Assembly (NCBI GenBank): GCA_003210895.1
Contig: QCUB01000003.1
Coordinates: 1-57,065, forward strand
From: Prochlorococcus sp. AG-676-M04
Lineage (GTDB): Bacteria > Cyanobacteriota > Cyanobacteriia > PCC-6307 > Cyanobiaceae
Direction of reading: 5' to 3'
DNA length: 57,065 bases
Positions 49,386 to 57,065 of this stretch are shown here, piece after piece. Made by a program: the position numbers and the translations under genes. The notes under the pieces were generated by a model that was not told the origin of the DNA, ran no database searches, and saw only the letters and a program-made list of their open reading frames with translations. Each line of letters begins with the position of its first letter. Positions within the stretch are counted from its first letter, which is position 1.

Positions 49386-50105
49386 GTGAGCTTAGGATAT
49401 CGCGATAAGTTATTGAGGGGCCGAAGAGCAATGGCTCATTTGATTCATCTTTGGCATGAAAGAAATGCTTGGTCTCACAGGGTTTTACCTCTACTATCTG
49501 AAATACTTGATTTAGGAAGAGTACATAATTCTCAAATTTCAAATCTCAGAAATGGAAAGTTATCTTCACCTGGTCCCGAAGTTTTCCTTGCATTAGCACA
49601 GGTCAATACGATTCTTGATCAAGGAATAGAATCAATCAGGGATCAATTGGAAAAAAGTCATCCTGAATTGTGGAGGTCATTAGAGGATTCAGCTCTCCCA
49701 TTAAAAAATGATTCTGGGAACCCTTTGTCAGCAGGAGAATTATTTGAAATATTTGCTGGATTGAAACCTCTACCATCCTCTTTTGATTGGTATATAGAGG
49801 ATGAGGAAGCTTCTGCTTTAAGTGATGCTCTTTCAGATCATTTTTGTCAAAATAGGCCTTGGAGATCTTGTAAGGTTACAATTATGGATTCGTATAAAGT
49901 TACTAAGCCCTTAAGAAGAGAACGTTTCGCAGAAGTTATTGCTGGAATAAAAGATTTTACAGCAGAAGAATTAGATGGAGAATTACTAGATTTATATGAA
50001 ACTTCAAAAAAACTCTCTTATTTTCATGGAGGAGGACCTAATGCTTTTCTTAACCAACTAAGGGATATAGCTTCACGAAAAACGCAAGAGATTGATAATG
50101 AATAA
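49386..50105 (+). CDS. conserved picocyanobacterial protein with HTH-like segment, unknown function
   Basis: 239 residues, soluble. A SQISNLRNGKLSSPGPEVFLAL stretch (about 50-71, split motif) looks like the recognition half of an XRE-type helix-turn-helix, preceded by AHLIHLWHERNAWSH. The C-terminal half is acidic with an FHGGGPNAFL segment. A DNA-binding role is possible but not shown. The start is GTG at 49386, 76 bases from the divergent desaturase start. Its stop overlaps the ATG of the following PLP-enzyme gene by 8 bases, so it belongs to the gcvH-gcvP transcript. Confidence 0.7.
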   Translation: MSLGYRDKLLRGRRAMAHLIHLWHERNAWSHRVLPLLSEILDLGRVHNSQISNLRNGKLSSPGPEVFLALAQVNTILDQGIESIRDQLEKSHPELWRSLEDSALPLKNDSGNPLSAGELFEIFAGLKPLPSSFDWYIEDEEASALSDALSDHFCQNRPWRSCKVTIMDSYKVTKPLRRERFAEVIAGIKDFTAEELDGELLDLYETSKKLSYFHGGGPNAFLNQLRDIASRKTQEIDNE

Positions 50106-51387
50106 TAAAAACTATAATTTCAGATTAGCTGAAGAAATGGTTATATCTACTGAAGATGATTTAAAAGATATTTTTAATAATAGATCAAATCAAATTTATA
50201 AAAAATTAAATAATATTCTGAAAATTTTTAAAGATGAGAAAGTCTCAACTAATCACTTCAACCAATCTACGGGAAGTGGATATGGCGATATCTCTAGAGA
50301 AAAGATTGATGATGTATTTGCTAAATTTTTTCTGGCAGAAAAATCAGCCGTTAGAATGCAATTCGTCAGTGGCACGCACGCTATTAGTTCGGTTCTTTTT
50401 GGGATTTTGAGGCCAGGTGATTTAATGTTATCTGTAACAGGAAGTCCTTACGACACTCTGGAGGAAGTTATAGGAATAAGAGGAGAGGGAAAAGGTTCTT
50501 TGTTAGATTTAGGTGTTCAATATAAGCAAATGAGTTTTGATGAAGAAACCAACTTTTTCGAGGATAAACTTACAGATTTTTTTAAAAAAAATAAATGTAA
50601 ATTAGTCTTTATTCAAAAAAGTTGTGGTTACACTTGGAGAAAATCATTAAGTAATAATCAAATAAAAAAGATTTGTCATTTAGTGCATTCATTAAATCCT
50701 GGTTGTATTTGTTTCGTGGATAATTGTTATGGTGAGCTTGTTGAAGATAGTGAGCCAATTTCTAATGGTGCAAATATAATTGCTGGCTCGCTAATTAAAA
50801 ATTTGGGAGGGACTATAGTTCCTACTGGGGGATATATTGCTGGTGATTCAGATTTAGTAGAAATGGCTTGCTGCAGATTAACTGCTCCAGGAATAGGTTC
50901 AAATGCAGGAATTAATTTTGGCTTTGGAAGATTAATTCTGCAAGGATTATTTTTAGCGCCTCAAATGGTACATGAATCTTTAAAGGGTGCTGATTTAATA
51001 GCTGCAGTTTTTAAAAAGCTTGAGTTTATGGTCTTGCCAGAACCAAAGTCATATAGATCAGACATAATTCAAGCAGTAAGATTAAATAATTCATATTTAA
51101 TAAAAAAAGTATGTCAGTCTTTTCAAAATTCTTCTCCTATAGATTCTTTTTTAAATGTCATACCCTCTCCAATGAATGGTTATGAATCAAAATTATTAAT
51201 GTCAGGAGGGACATTTATTGAGGGAAGTACAAGTGAATTTTCTGCGGATGCGCCTCTAAGAGATCCATTTAATATTTTTGTTCAAGGTGGTTCTCACATG
51301 GCTCATATCAAAATTGCTTTAATTCAATTATTATTTGAATTATTAGAAGAAAATTTAATTAAAAAGGAATCTCTCATTTCTTCATAA
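50098..51387 (+). CDS. PLP-dependent 'aluminium resistance' family enzyme (methionine gamma-lyase-like)
   Basis: About 429 residues of the fold-type-I PLP family often annotated as aluminium-resistance or methionine gamma-lyase family protein. FNQSTGSGYGDISREK (about 52-67), SGTHAISSVLFGILRPGD, the Asp of FVDNCYGELVE and the PLP lysine in GSLIKNLGGTIVPTGGY (about 231-247) are visible. Real substrate unknown; the aluminium label is historical. Placed directly before gcvH and gcvP, with 4 bases to gcvH. TTG at 50092 is also in frame; ATG at 50098 preferred. Confidence 0.88.
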   Translation: MNNKNYNFRLAEEMVISTEDDLKDIFNNRSNQIYKKLNNILKIFKDEKVSTNHFNQSTGSGYGDISREKIDDVFAKFFLAEKSAVRMQFVSGTHAISSVLFGILRPGDLMLSVTGSPYDTLEEVIGIRGEGKGSLLDLGVQYKQMSFDEETNFFEDKLTDFFKKNKCKLVFIQKSCGYTWRKSLSNNQIKKICHLVHSLNPGCICFVDNCYGELVEDSEPISNGANIIAGSLIKNLGGTIVPTGGYIAGDSDLVEMACCRLTAPGIGSNAGINFGFGRLILQGLFLAPQMVHESLKGADLIAAVFKKLEFMVLPEPKSYRSDIIQAVRLNNSYLIKKVCQSFQNSSPIDSFLNVIPSPMNGYESKLLMSGGTFIEGSTSEFSADAPLRDPFNIFVQGGSHMAHIKIALIQLLFELLEENLIKKESLISS

Positions 51388-51391
51388 AATT

Positions 51392-51781
51392 ATGTCTTAC
51401 AAGTTTCCAAATTACTTAAAATATGCAGATACACATGAATATGTGAAAGAAGAAAATGGATTGTTAAAAATTGGTGTAAGTGAATTTGCTATTGATCAGT
51501 TAGGGGATATTGTATTTGTTGAATTAGTTGAGAAAGGCAGTAATTTAAAAAAAGGAGAAACATTTGGAACAATAGAGTCTGTTAAGGCTGTTGAAGAAGT
51601 TTATCTCCCTTTTTCTGGTGAAGTTATTTTTGTCAATGAACGTGTTATTGATAATCCAGAAATATTGCAAAATGATCCAATTGGTGATGGTTGGTTGGTA
51701 ATTATTAAACCAGAATCAAATGTTTCATTAGACGAATTAATGAAATCAGATGTATATAAATCAAAGGTTGTTCCAAATTAA
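51392..51781 (+). CDS. gcvH: GcvH, glycine cleavage system H protein
   Basis: Lipoyl carrier shuttling the aminomethyl group between P and T proteins. 129 residues with THEYVKEENGLLKIGVSEFA at the start and the lipoylation segment FGTIESVKAVEEVYLP (about 57-72) bearing the target lysine, followed by IGDGWLVII. It is 4 bases after the PLP enzyme and 45 bases before gcvP. Confidence 0.98.
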   Translation: MSYKFPNYLKYADTHEYVKEENGLLKIGVSEFAIDQLGDIVFVELVEKGSNLKKGETFGTIESVKAVEEVYLPFSGEVIFVNERVIDNPEILQNDPIGDGWLVIIKPESNVSLDELMKSDVYKSKVVPN

Positions 51782-51826
51782 AGCAAATTTCTAGAAACCG
51801 GCTATTTTAAAGAAAAATAATTAAAT

Positions 51827-54736
51827 ATGAATCCTACAAGAAACTCAGATTTGTTTATTGCTAGGCATCTTGGGTTAAGTGATGATGATGAGAAAAAAAT
51901 GCTTCAAAAACTTGGTTTTAATGAGATTGATGAATTTATAAATCAAGTAATTCCTGAAGATATACAGATAAAAGATAATTTTTCAGAAGTCTTGCCGAAA
52001 GGATGTTCTGAAATTGAGGCTTTGAATGAATTAGAAGAAATATCTAAAAAAAATAATAAAATGAGATCCTTAATTGGACTTGGATATTATGGAACACATA
52101 CTCCTAAAGTCGTCCAGAGGCATGTTTTAGAAAATCCTAGATGGTACACCGCATACACACCTTACCAAGCAGAAATTGCGCAAGGCAGATTAGAAGCGCT
52201 ATTTAATTTTCAAACTTTAATTTGTGAATTAACTGGATTTTCTGTAGCCAATGCATCTCTTTTAGATGAAGGTACAGCTGCTGCCGAAGCAATGACAATG
52301 AGTTTTGCTTCAAGGAAAAATAAGTCCTCTAAAGTTTTTTTAGTAGATGAAAATGTTTATGATCATACCTTTAATGTCTTGTTAACAAGAGCAAATCCTT
52401 TAGGAATTAATTTAAAACGTTTTAATCAAAATAATTTAAAAAATATTGATAATGTTTTTGGAATGTTACTACAACTACCGGGCAAAAACGGACAATTGTT
52501 TGATCCGACATTCCTAATTTCTAAAGCTCATAAAGCAGAAATTATAGTCGCTTCAATTATTGATCCTCTTGCCCAAGTTTTAATAAAACCAATAGCTCAA
52601 TTTGGAGTTGATGTGGCTGTAGGAAGTTTGCAAAGATTTGGGGTCCCAATGGGTTTTGGTGGTCCTCATGCAGCATTTTTTGCATGTAGTGAAAAATATA
52701 AAAGACTGATACCAGGACGAATCGTAGGTCAAACTCTCTCTAAAAATGGAGAAAAATCCCTGAGATTGGCATTGCAAACAAGAGAGCAACATATCAGGAG
52801 AGAAAAGGCGACTAGTAATATTTGTACCGCCCAATCTTTGCTAGCAATAATTTCTTCTTTTTATGCGATTTATCATGGCTCTTCTGGCTTAACAAAAATG
52901 GCTAAGAGGTTAGTGATATTTAGAAGATATTTAGAATCTTGTCTTTGTGAATTAGGCTTTAAAATTCCACTGGGTGATAGGTTTGATAGTTTTGATATTT
53001 ATTGTGAAGAATCTGAAAAGATTCATAATGAAGCTTTAAAAAATGGATTTAACCTCAGAATTTTACCTTTGGGATCAAGGATTGATGAATCTACTGGATT
53101 TGGAATTTCTCTTGATGAGCTTACTGATGAAAATGAAATCTATAAGATTTTAAAATTCATAGCAAATGCGCTTGGGAAAACAAGAGATTTCAAGGAAATT
53201 ACAATTAATAAGTTTTTTCAGCTGGAAAGTATTCCTTTGAGAAATCAAGAATGGATGAAGCAAAATATATTTGAAAATTATCAAAGTGAAACTGATTTAA
53301 TGAGGTATATTTTTAAACTTGCTGAGAAAGATTTTTCACTTGTTGATGGAATGATACCTTTAGGAAGTTGTACTATGAAATTGAATTCTGCGGCAGAACT
53401 AAGTCCAATTTCATGGGATAATTTATCCTCAATTCACCCTTTTTCACCCGCTAATCAAACAAAGGGTTATTCACAAATAATAAAGGATCTTGAGAAATGG
53501 ATAAGTGAACTGGTTGGATTGAAGTCAGTTTCCTTTCAACCTAATGCTGGCTCTCAAGGCGAGTTTGCGGGTTTATTGGCTATCAATTCTTATTTTGGTT
53601 CAAAAGGTGATTTATTAAGAAAAAAATGCTTAATTCCACAAAGTGCTCATGGAACAAATCCTGCGAGTGCGGTTATGGCAGGGTTTGATGTTGTAACTAT
53701 AAAATGTGATTCTGAGGGTAATATTTCTTTTGAGGATTTATTAATTAAGGTCCAGGAGTTTGATAATCAAATTGGTGCTTTAATGTTAACTTATCCCTCA
53801 ACTCATGGAGTTTTTGAATTAAATATTAGACAAATATGTGATTTGATTCACTCAGTTGGTGCATTTGTATATTTAGATGGAGCAAATTTAAATGCTCAGG
53901 TTGGATTGTGTAAGCCTGGAGAGTATGGCGTCGATGTTTGTCACTTGAATTTACATAAAACATTTTGTATCCCTCATGGCGGAGGTGGCCCTGGAGTTGG
54001 TCCAGTTGCTACATCAGAAATTTTAAGTCCTTTTCTTCCTTCCCATTCTTTGAAAGATAATATTTCCAGTCAATTTGGATATTCTGTATCTTCTTCACAG
54101 CATGGAAGTGCAAGTATTCTTCCGATAAGCTGGATGTATATTAAGATGGCTGGTCAAAGTGGTTTGAGAAAGGCTAGTACTCATGCAATATTGTCAGCAA
54201 ATTATATTGCTAATTCTTTAAAGAATAAATTTAAAATTTTATATAAAGGAGAAAATAACTTTGTTGCACATGAATGTATTCTCGATTTTAGAGAGTTGAA
54301 GTCAAAAACTGGTTTAAGTGTAAATGATATTGCTAAGAGATTAATAGATTATACCTTTCATGCTCCAACGATAAGTTGGCCAGTTCCTGAGACTATAATG
54401 ATCGAGCCAACTGAGAGTGAAAGTTTGACAGAGTTAAACAGATTTTGTGAAGCTATGCTGTTAATAAGTGAAGAAATTGAAGAAATTGAAAATAATTTTG
54501 ATCTGAGAAATAATAATGTCATTAGTAACTCTCCTCATACAATAAAAGAGTTAATTGCCGATAATTGGAATTATCCTTATTCAAAAGAAAAGGCTGCATA
54601 TCCATATAAAGATAGGTTTGAACATAAATTCTGGTCTTCAGTATCAAGGATTAATAACGCTTATGGAGACAGAAACTTAATTTGTTCTTGCAATGTTAAT
54701 AATCAAGATTCTATAGAGGACAAAAAATGCGCTTAA
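51827..54736 (+). CDS. gcvP: GcvP, glycine dehydrogenase (decarboxylating) P protein
   Basis: PLP enzyme decarboxylating glycine onto GcvH, central to photorespiratory glycine use. 969 residues in the fused homodimeric form. RHLG at residues 13-16, GYYGTHTPKVVQRH (about 87-100), SLLDEGTAAAEAMTMS (about 145-160), MIPLGSCTMKLN, QGEFAGL and the PLP lysine region HLNLHKTFCIPHGGGGPG (about 706-723). The last 131 bases before the next gene show no clear terminator. Confidence 0.98.
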   Translation: MNPTRNSDLFIARHLGLSDDDEKKMLQKLGFNEIDEFINQVIPEDIQIKDNFSEVLPKGCSEIEALNELEEISKKNNKMRSLIGLGYYGTHTPKVVQRHVLENPRWYTAYTPYQAEIAQGRLEALFNFQTLICELTGFSVANASLLDEGTAAAEAMTMSFASRKNKSSKVFLVDENVYDHTFNVLLTRANPLGINLKRFNQNNLKNIDNVFGMLLQLPGKNGQLFDPTFLISKAHKAEIIVASIIDPLAQVLIKPIAQFGVDVAVGSLQRFGVPMGFGGPHAAFFACSEKYKRLIPGRIVGQTLSKNGEKSLRLALQTREQHIRREKATSNICTAQSLLAIISSFYAIYHGSSGLTKMAKRLVIFRRYLESCLCELGFKIPLGDRFDSFDIYCEESEKIHNEALKNGFNLRILPLGSRIDESTGFGISLDELTDENEIYKILKFIANALGKTRDFKEITINKFFQLESIPLRNQEWMKQNIFENYQSETDLMRYIFKLAEKDFSLVDGMIPLGSCTMKLNSAAELSPISWDNLSSIHPFSPANQTKGYSQIIKDLEKWISELVGLKSVSFQPNAGSQGEFAGLLAINSYFGSKGDLLRKKCLIPQSAHGTNPASAVMAGFDVVTIKCDSEGNISFEDLLIKVQEFDNQIGALMLTYPSTHGVFELNIRQICDLIHSVGAFVYLDGANLNAQVGLCKPGEYGVDVCHLNLHKTFCIPHGGGGPGVGPVATSEILSPFLPSHSLKDNISSQFGYSVSSSQHGSASILPISWMYIKMAGQSGLRKASTHAILSANYIANSLKNKFKILYKGENNFVAHECILDFRELKSKTGLSVNDIAKRLIDYTFHAPTISWPVPETIMIEPTESESLTELNRFCEAMLLISEEIEEIENNFDLRNNNVISNSPHTIKELIADNWNYPYSKEKAAYPYKDRFEHKFWSSVSRINNAYGDRNLICSCNVNNQDSIEDKKCA

Positions 54737-54867
54737 AAGACTAGCATTCTGCTTGTTTTTTAGTTATCCTCTGTTTAAATAAAAAATTTAACATTTTCTT
54801 ATAGAAATTTTTTAGGTTTTTTTATTAATATTATCAAGCATCAAATTTATTTGGGGTATTTGAAGCT

Positions 54868-55116
54868 ATGAGCAAAGATTTTAAATCTGGTAAGGTTAAA
54901 CACCTACCAATCAATAATTTAAAGCTGCCAAATTTTGTTAGTAATTTCTCAGGAAATAATTCAAAGGTAAGTTCTGTAGAAGGCACTAATGTCATTAGAG
55001 TGCCATTTGGTAAAAGATTACCAAAAAAACAGAGGCCTGATAAGAATCAAAATATTGCTACTTTAATACTTCCAATTAATACATATTTTAATCCTACACC
55101 ACCTCATGTGGCTTAG
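54868..55116 (+). CDS. small basic protein, unknown
   Basis: 82 residues, Lys/Asn/Pro-rich, no membrane segment or signal. A central NVIRVPFGKRLPKKQRPDKN stretch (about 46-65) is the most motif-like part. ATG with GGGG about 12 bases upstream. It stands alone between gcvP and the convergent sqdX. Not recognised; probably a Prochlorococcus-lineage protein. Confidence 0.6.
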   Translation: MSKDFKSGKVKHLPINNLKLPNFVSNFSGNNSKVSSVEGTNVIRVPFGKRLPKKQRPDKNQNIATLILPINTYFNPTPPHVA

Positions 55117-55127
55117 TGCATAGTAAT

Positions 55128-56261
55128 TTACAAAATATTTTTCAGGGTTTCTGAATAGTATTTCTGTAATTGAAGAGTAGCTTGGTTCCAATCCCATTTT
55201 TCGGCTTCTTTTCTAGCTTCTTTTCGCATTGCTTCTTTTTTATTTGTGTCTACTAAGATTTTTTTGGTAGCTTCAATTAAACTTTTTTCTCCATTATCTT
55301 TTTCGTCAGGGTCATATAAGCAGCCATTAATTCCATCATTGATAATATCTGGGATTCCTCCTTTATTAGCTCCAACAACTGGGCACCCTGCAGCCATTGC
55401 CTCTAACAATACTAATCCAAGAGTTTCTGTGCTAGATGGGAATAAGAATATATCGCCAGATGCGTAAGCACTGGCAAGCTCTTCACCAGAAAGATACCCT
55501 ACAAAATTCGTTCTTGTTTTTTCAAAAATCTTTTCTAACTGTCCTCTATATGGACCATCACCTACAAGAGCGAGACATACTCCGGGTATATTTTCTAATA
55601 CTGGTTTAATTCTCTCAATTTGTTTTTCTGCTGATAATCGACCTACATATATTAATAGCGAATTGCTATCTTTATATTTCCCAAATAATTTGTCTCTCAT
55701 TTTTTCACTTCTCAAATCTGGTCTGAAGTTTTCAGTGTCTACACCTCTTTGCCATAATGCGGTTCTTTGTATTCCTTTATCTTCTAGTTCATTAACCATT
55801 GCAGTAGAGGTGCAGAGATTTAATAATGCTTGATTATGAGCTGCTTTTAATAACTCCCATAAAAGCGGTTCTAACATTCCCATCCCGTAGTGTTCAAGAT
55901 ATTTAGGGAGATGTGTATGATAACTTGCAATTAAAGGTATATTATTTGTTTTTGCTAGCCATATGCCTCCAAGGCCAAGTACAGCGGGATTAACTACATG
56001 TATTAAATCTGGTTTGAAATCTTCTAATTTATCAGAGACTGCAGGACCAGGTAGGCCTAATTTCAACTCAGGATATAAGGGTAATGGCATTGCAGCAACC
56101 CCAACTATTGTTGCTCCCTTATAAGAATCAGGACATCCTTCAGGACAAAAAACTATAACTTCATCACCATTTTTTGTTAGGAATTCGATAGTCTTAGTTA
56201 ATCTTGTTACTATTCCATCGACTTTAGGTAGAAAAGTTTCAGTAAAGAATGCTATTTTCAC
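55128..56261 (-). CDS. sqdX: SqdX, sulfoquinovosyl transferase for sulfolipid
   Basis: GT4 glycosyltransferase moving sulfoquinovose from UDP-sulfoquinovose to diacylglycerol, making SQDG, a phosphorus-free membrane lipid. 377 residues: FFTETFLPKVDGIVTRL (about 5-21), HVVNPAVLG and SYHTHLPKYLEHYG (about 113-126), then the donor-site FPSSTETLGLVLLEAMAAGCP (about 280-300, split motif) with the two glutamates. GTG start at 56261, 28 bases after sqdB; the pair forms one sulfolipid operon. Confidence 0.96.
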   Translation of the reverse strand: MKIAFFTETFLPKVDGIVTRLTKTIEFLTKNGDEVIVFCPEGCPDSYKGATIVGVAAMPLPLYPELKLGLPGPAVSDKLEDFKPDLIHVVNPAVLGLGGIWLAKTNNIPLIASYHTHLPKYLEHYGMGMLEPLLWELLKAAHNQALLNLCTSTAMVNELEDKGIQRTALWQRGVDTENFRPDLRSEKMRDKLFGKYKDSNSLLIYVGRLSAEKQIERIKPVLENIPGVCLALVGDGPYRGQLEKIFEKTRTNFVGYLSGEELASAYASGDIFLFPSSTETLGLVLLEAMAAGCPVVGANKGGIPDIINDGINGCLYDPDEKDNGEKSLIEATKKILVDTNKKEAMRKEARKEAEKWDWNQATLQLQKYYSETLKNIL

Positions 56262-56289
56262 TTTTTTAAGTTAGATATTACGACAATAT

Positions 56290-57065
56290 TTAATTGGTTT
56301 TTATTGCTTTAGCCTGTTTCTTTGTCCACGTTGAGATACAAGGAATTCTTTTCTTATCACATCTCATAGAATATTTTTTAGCCACTTCAACTACTTCTTC
56401 TAATAAGCCATTATCAAGAGTAGTTGGATTAAGGCCCAATTCTATGAAACATTTATTATCAACTATTAAATCATTTTCGACGGCTTCATTTCGAGGATTT
56501 GGTAAATAATTAATTTCGGCTCCAGTAAGAGAAGCAACTTTTTTAGCTAATTCACCAACCTGATGGCTTTCTGTCATTTGATTAAAAATTTTGACTCTTT
56601 CGCCAGATTTTGGAGGATTTTCTAGAGCTAGTTGAACACATTTTACTGAATCTTTGATGTGAATAAAAGCTCTTGTTTGTCCACCTGTCCCATGAACAGT
56701 TAGAGGATATCCGATAGCTGCTTGCATGAGAAATCTATTTAGAACAGTACCGTAATCACCGTCATAATCGAATCTATTTGTTAACCTTGGATCCTTTAAT
56801 GTTGTTTCTGTATTTGTACCCCAAACAATGCCTTGATGCAAATCTGTAATTCTAATTAAGTCATTTTTATTGTAATAAAGAAATAATAATTGATCTAATG
56901 TTTTAGTCATATGATAGACACTGCCAGGACTAGCTGGATGCAATATTTCCTCTTCAAACCGACTTCCATCTGGTTGGGGAACTTCAACTTTTAAATAACC
57001 TTCAGGAATTGTTGCACCTCTATGTGATCCATATCCATATACACCCATGGTCCCTAAATGAACAA
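56290..57065 (-). CDS. sqdB: SqdB, UDP-sulfoquinovose synthase, 5' end outside window
   Basis: SDR-family enzyme making UDP-sulfoquinovose from UDP-glucose and sulfite. Only the C-terminal 258 or so residues are present. The apparent ATG at 57048 is internal: the frame continues to the window edge as VHLGTMGVYG, the expected strand leading to the active-site Tyr. YGSHRGATIPEGYL (after the first in-window Met), YHMTKTLDQLL with the Tyr-x-x-x-Lys pair (about 45-49) and GTGGQTRAFIHIKDS (about 120-134) are family motifs. Confidence 0.95.
   Translation of the reverse strand, partial: VHLGTMGVYGYGSHRGATIPEGYLKVEVPQPDGSRFEEEILHPASPGSVYHMTKTLDQLLFLYYNKNDLIRITDLHQGIVWGTNTETTLKDPRLTNRFDYDGDYGTVLNRFLMQAAIGYPLTVHGTGGQTRAFIHIKDSVKCVQLALENPPKSGERVKIFNQMTESHQVGELAKKVASLTGAEINYLPNPRNEAVENDLIVDNKCFIELGLNPTTLDNGLLEEVVEVAKKYSMRCDKKRIPCISTWTKKQAKAIKTN

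Overview
The window looks like chromosomal DNA of a high-light-type marine Prochlorococcus. It is very AT-rich, densely packed, and rich in short spacers, overlaps and ATGA junctions. Its gene content is typical cyanobacterial housekeeping: SqdB/SqdX sulfolipid synthesis, a sucrose-phosphate-synthase-type glycosyltransferase, a phytol-kinase-like protein, a plant/cyanobacterial type chorismate lyase, a group 2 sigma factor, DUF3134, and small proteins of the picocyanobacterial kind. This assignment comes from gene content and protein resemblance, not from a search. No phage, IS element, CRISPR array, rRNA or integrase was seen, and no gene-free stretch exceeds about 205 bases.

Layout. (1) 1-4518: an ABC1-kinase/RecN chimera cut by the left edge, then uvrA. 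(2) 4716-10596: sucrose-phosphate synthase, a small conserved protein, mraY with DUF3134, a small membrane protein, argG, rpsF and aroE. (3) 10714-25773: dnaK, an FAD oxidoreductase, purU, a ClC transporter, acnB, DAHP synthase, a phytol-kinase-like protein, a sigma factor, ppk, an MFS transporter and cobA. (4) 25776-36580: a ten-gene minus-strand block transcribed mazG-speE-speB-gcvT-aspS-pyrG-queE-queC-pabB-pabC, with many overlaps. (5) 36679-40570: tRNA-Val(UAC), an IscA-like protein, valS and a VTT-domain membrane protein. (6) 40560-44461: an accessory-looking stretch with a 62-aa ORF, a T4-like ATP-dependent DNA ligase, an NTF2-like membrane-anchored protein, a SprT-like protein, a low-complexity protein and chorismate lyase. 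(7) 44454-49309: mnmG, dnaB, rplI and a delta-9-type desaturase. (8) 49386-54736: a plus-strand cluster of an unknown protein, a PLP 'aluminium resistance' protein, gcvH and gcvP. (9) 54868-57065: an unknown 82-aa protein, then sqdX and sqdB, the latter cut by the right edge.

Functional links. Chorismate metabolism recurs: DAHP synthase and AroE feed it, PabB/PabC take it to folate, and chorismate lyase takes it toward plastoquinone. Glycine and one-carbon metabolism has gcvT, gcvH, gcvP, purU and a possible glycine oxidase. Arginine and polyamine metabolism has argG, speB and speE. The clearest anomalies are the in-frame ABC1/RecN chimera, which lacks RecN's Walker A half, and the ATP-dependent DNA ligase. 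Smaller ones are a chorismate lyase with no ordinary start codon, a U-U mismatch in the tRNA-Val T stem, and an SPS that lacks the phosphatase-like domain and ends inside its neighbour. I do not see a convincing new multi-gene system.
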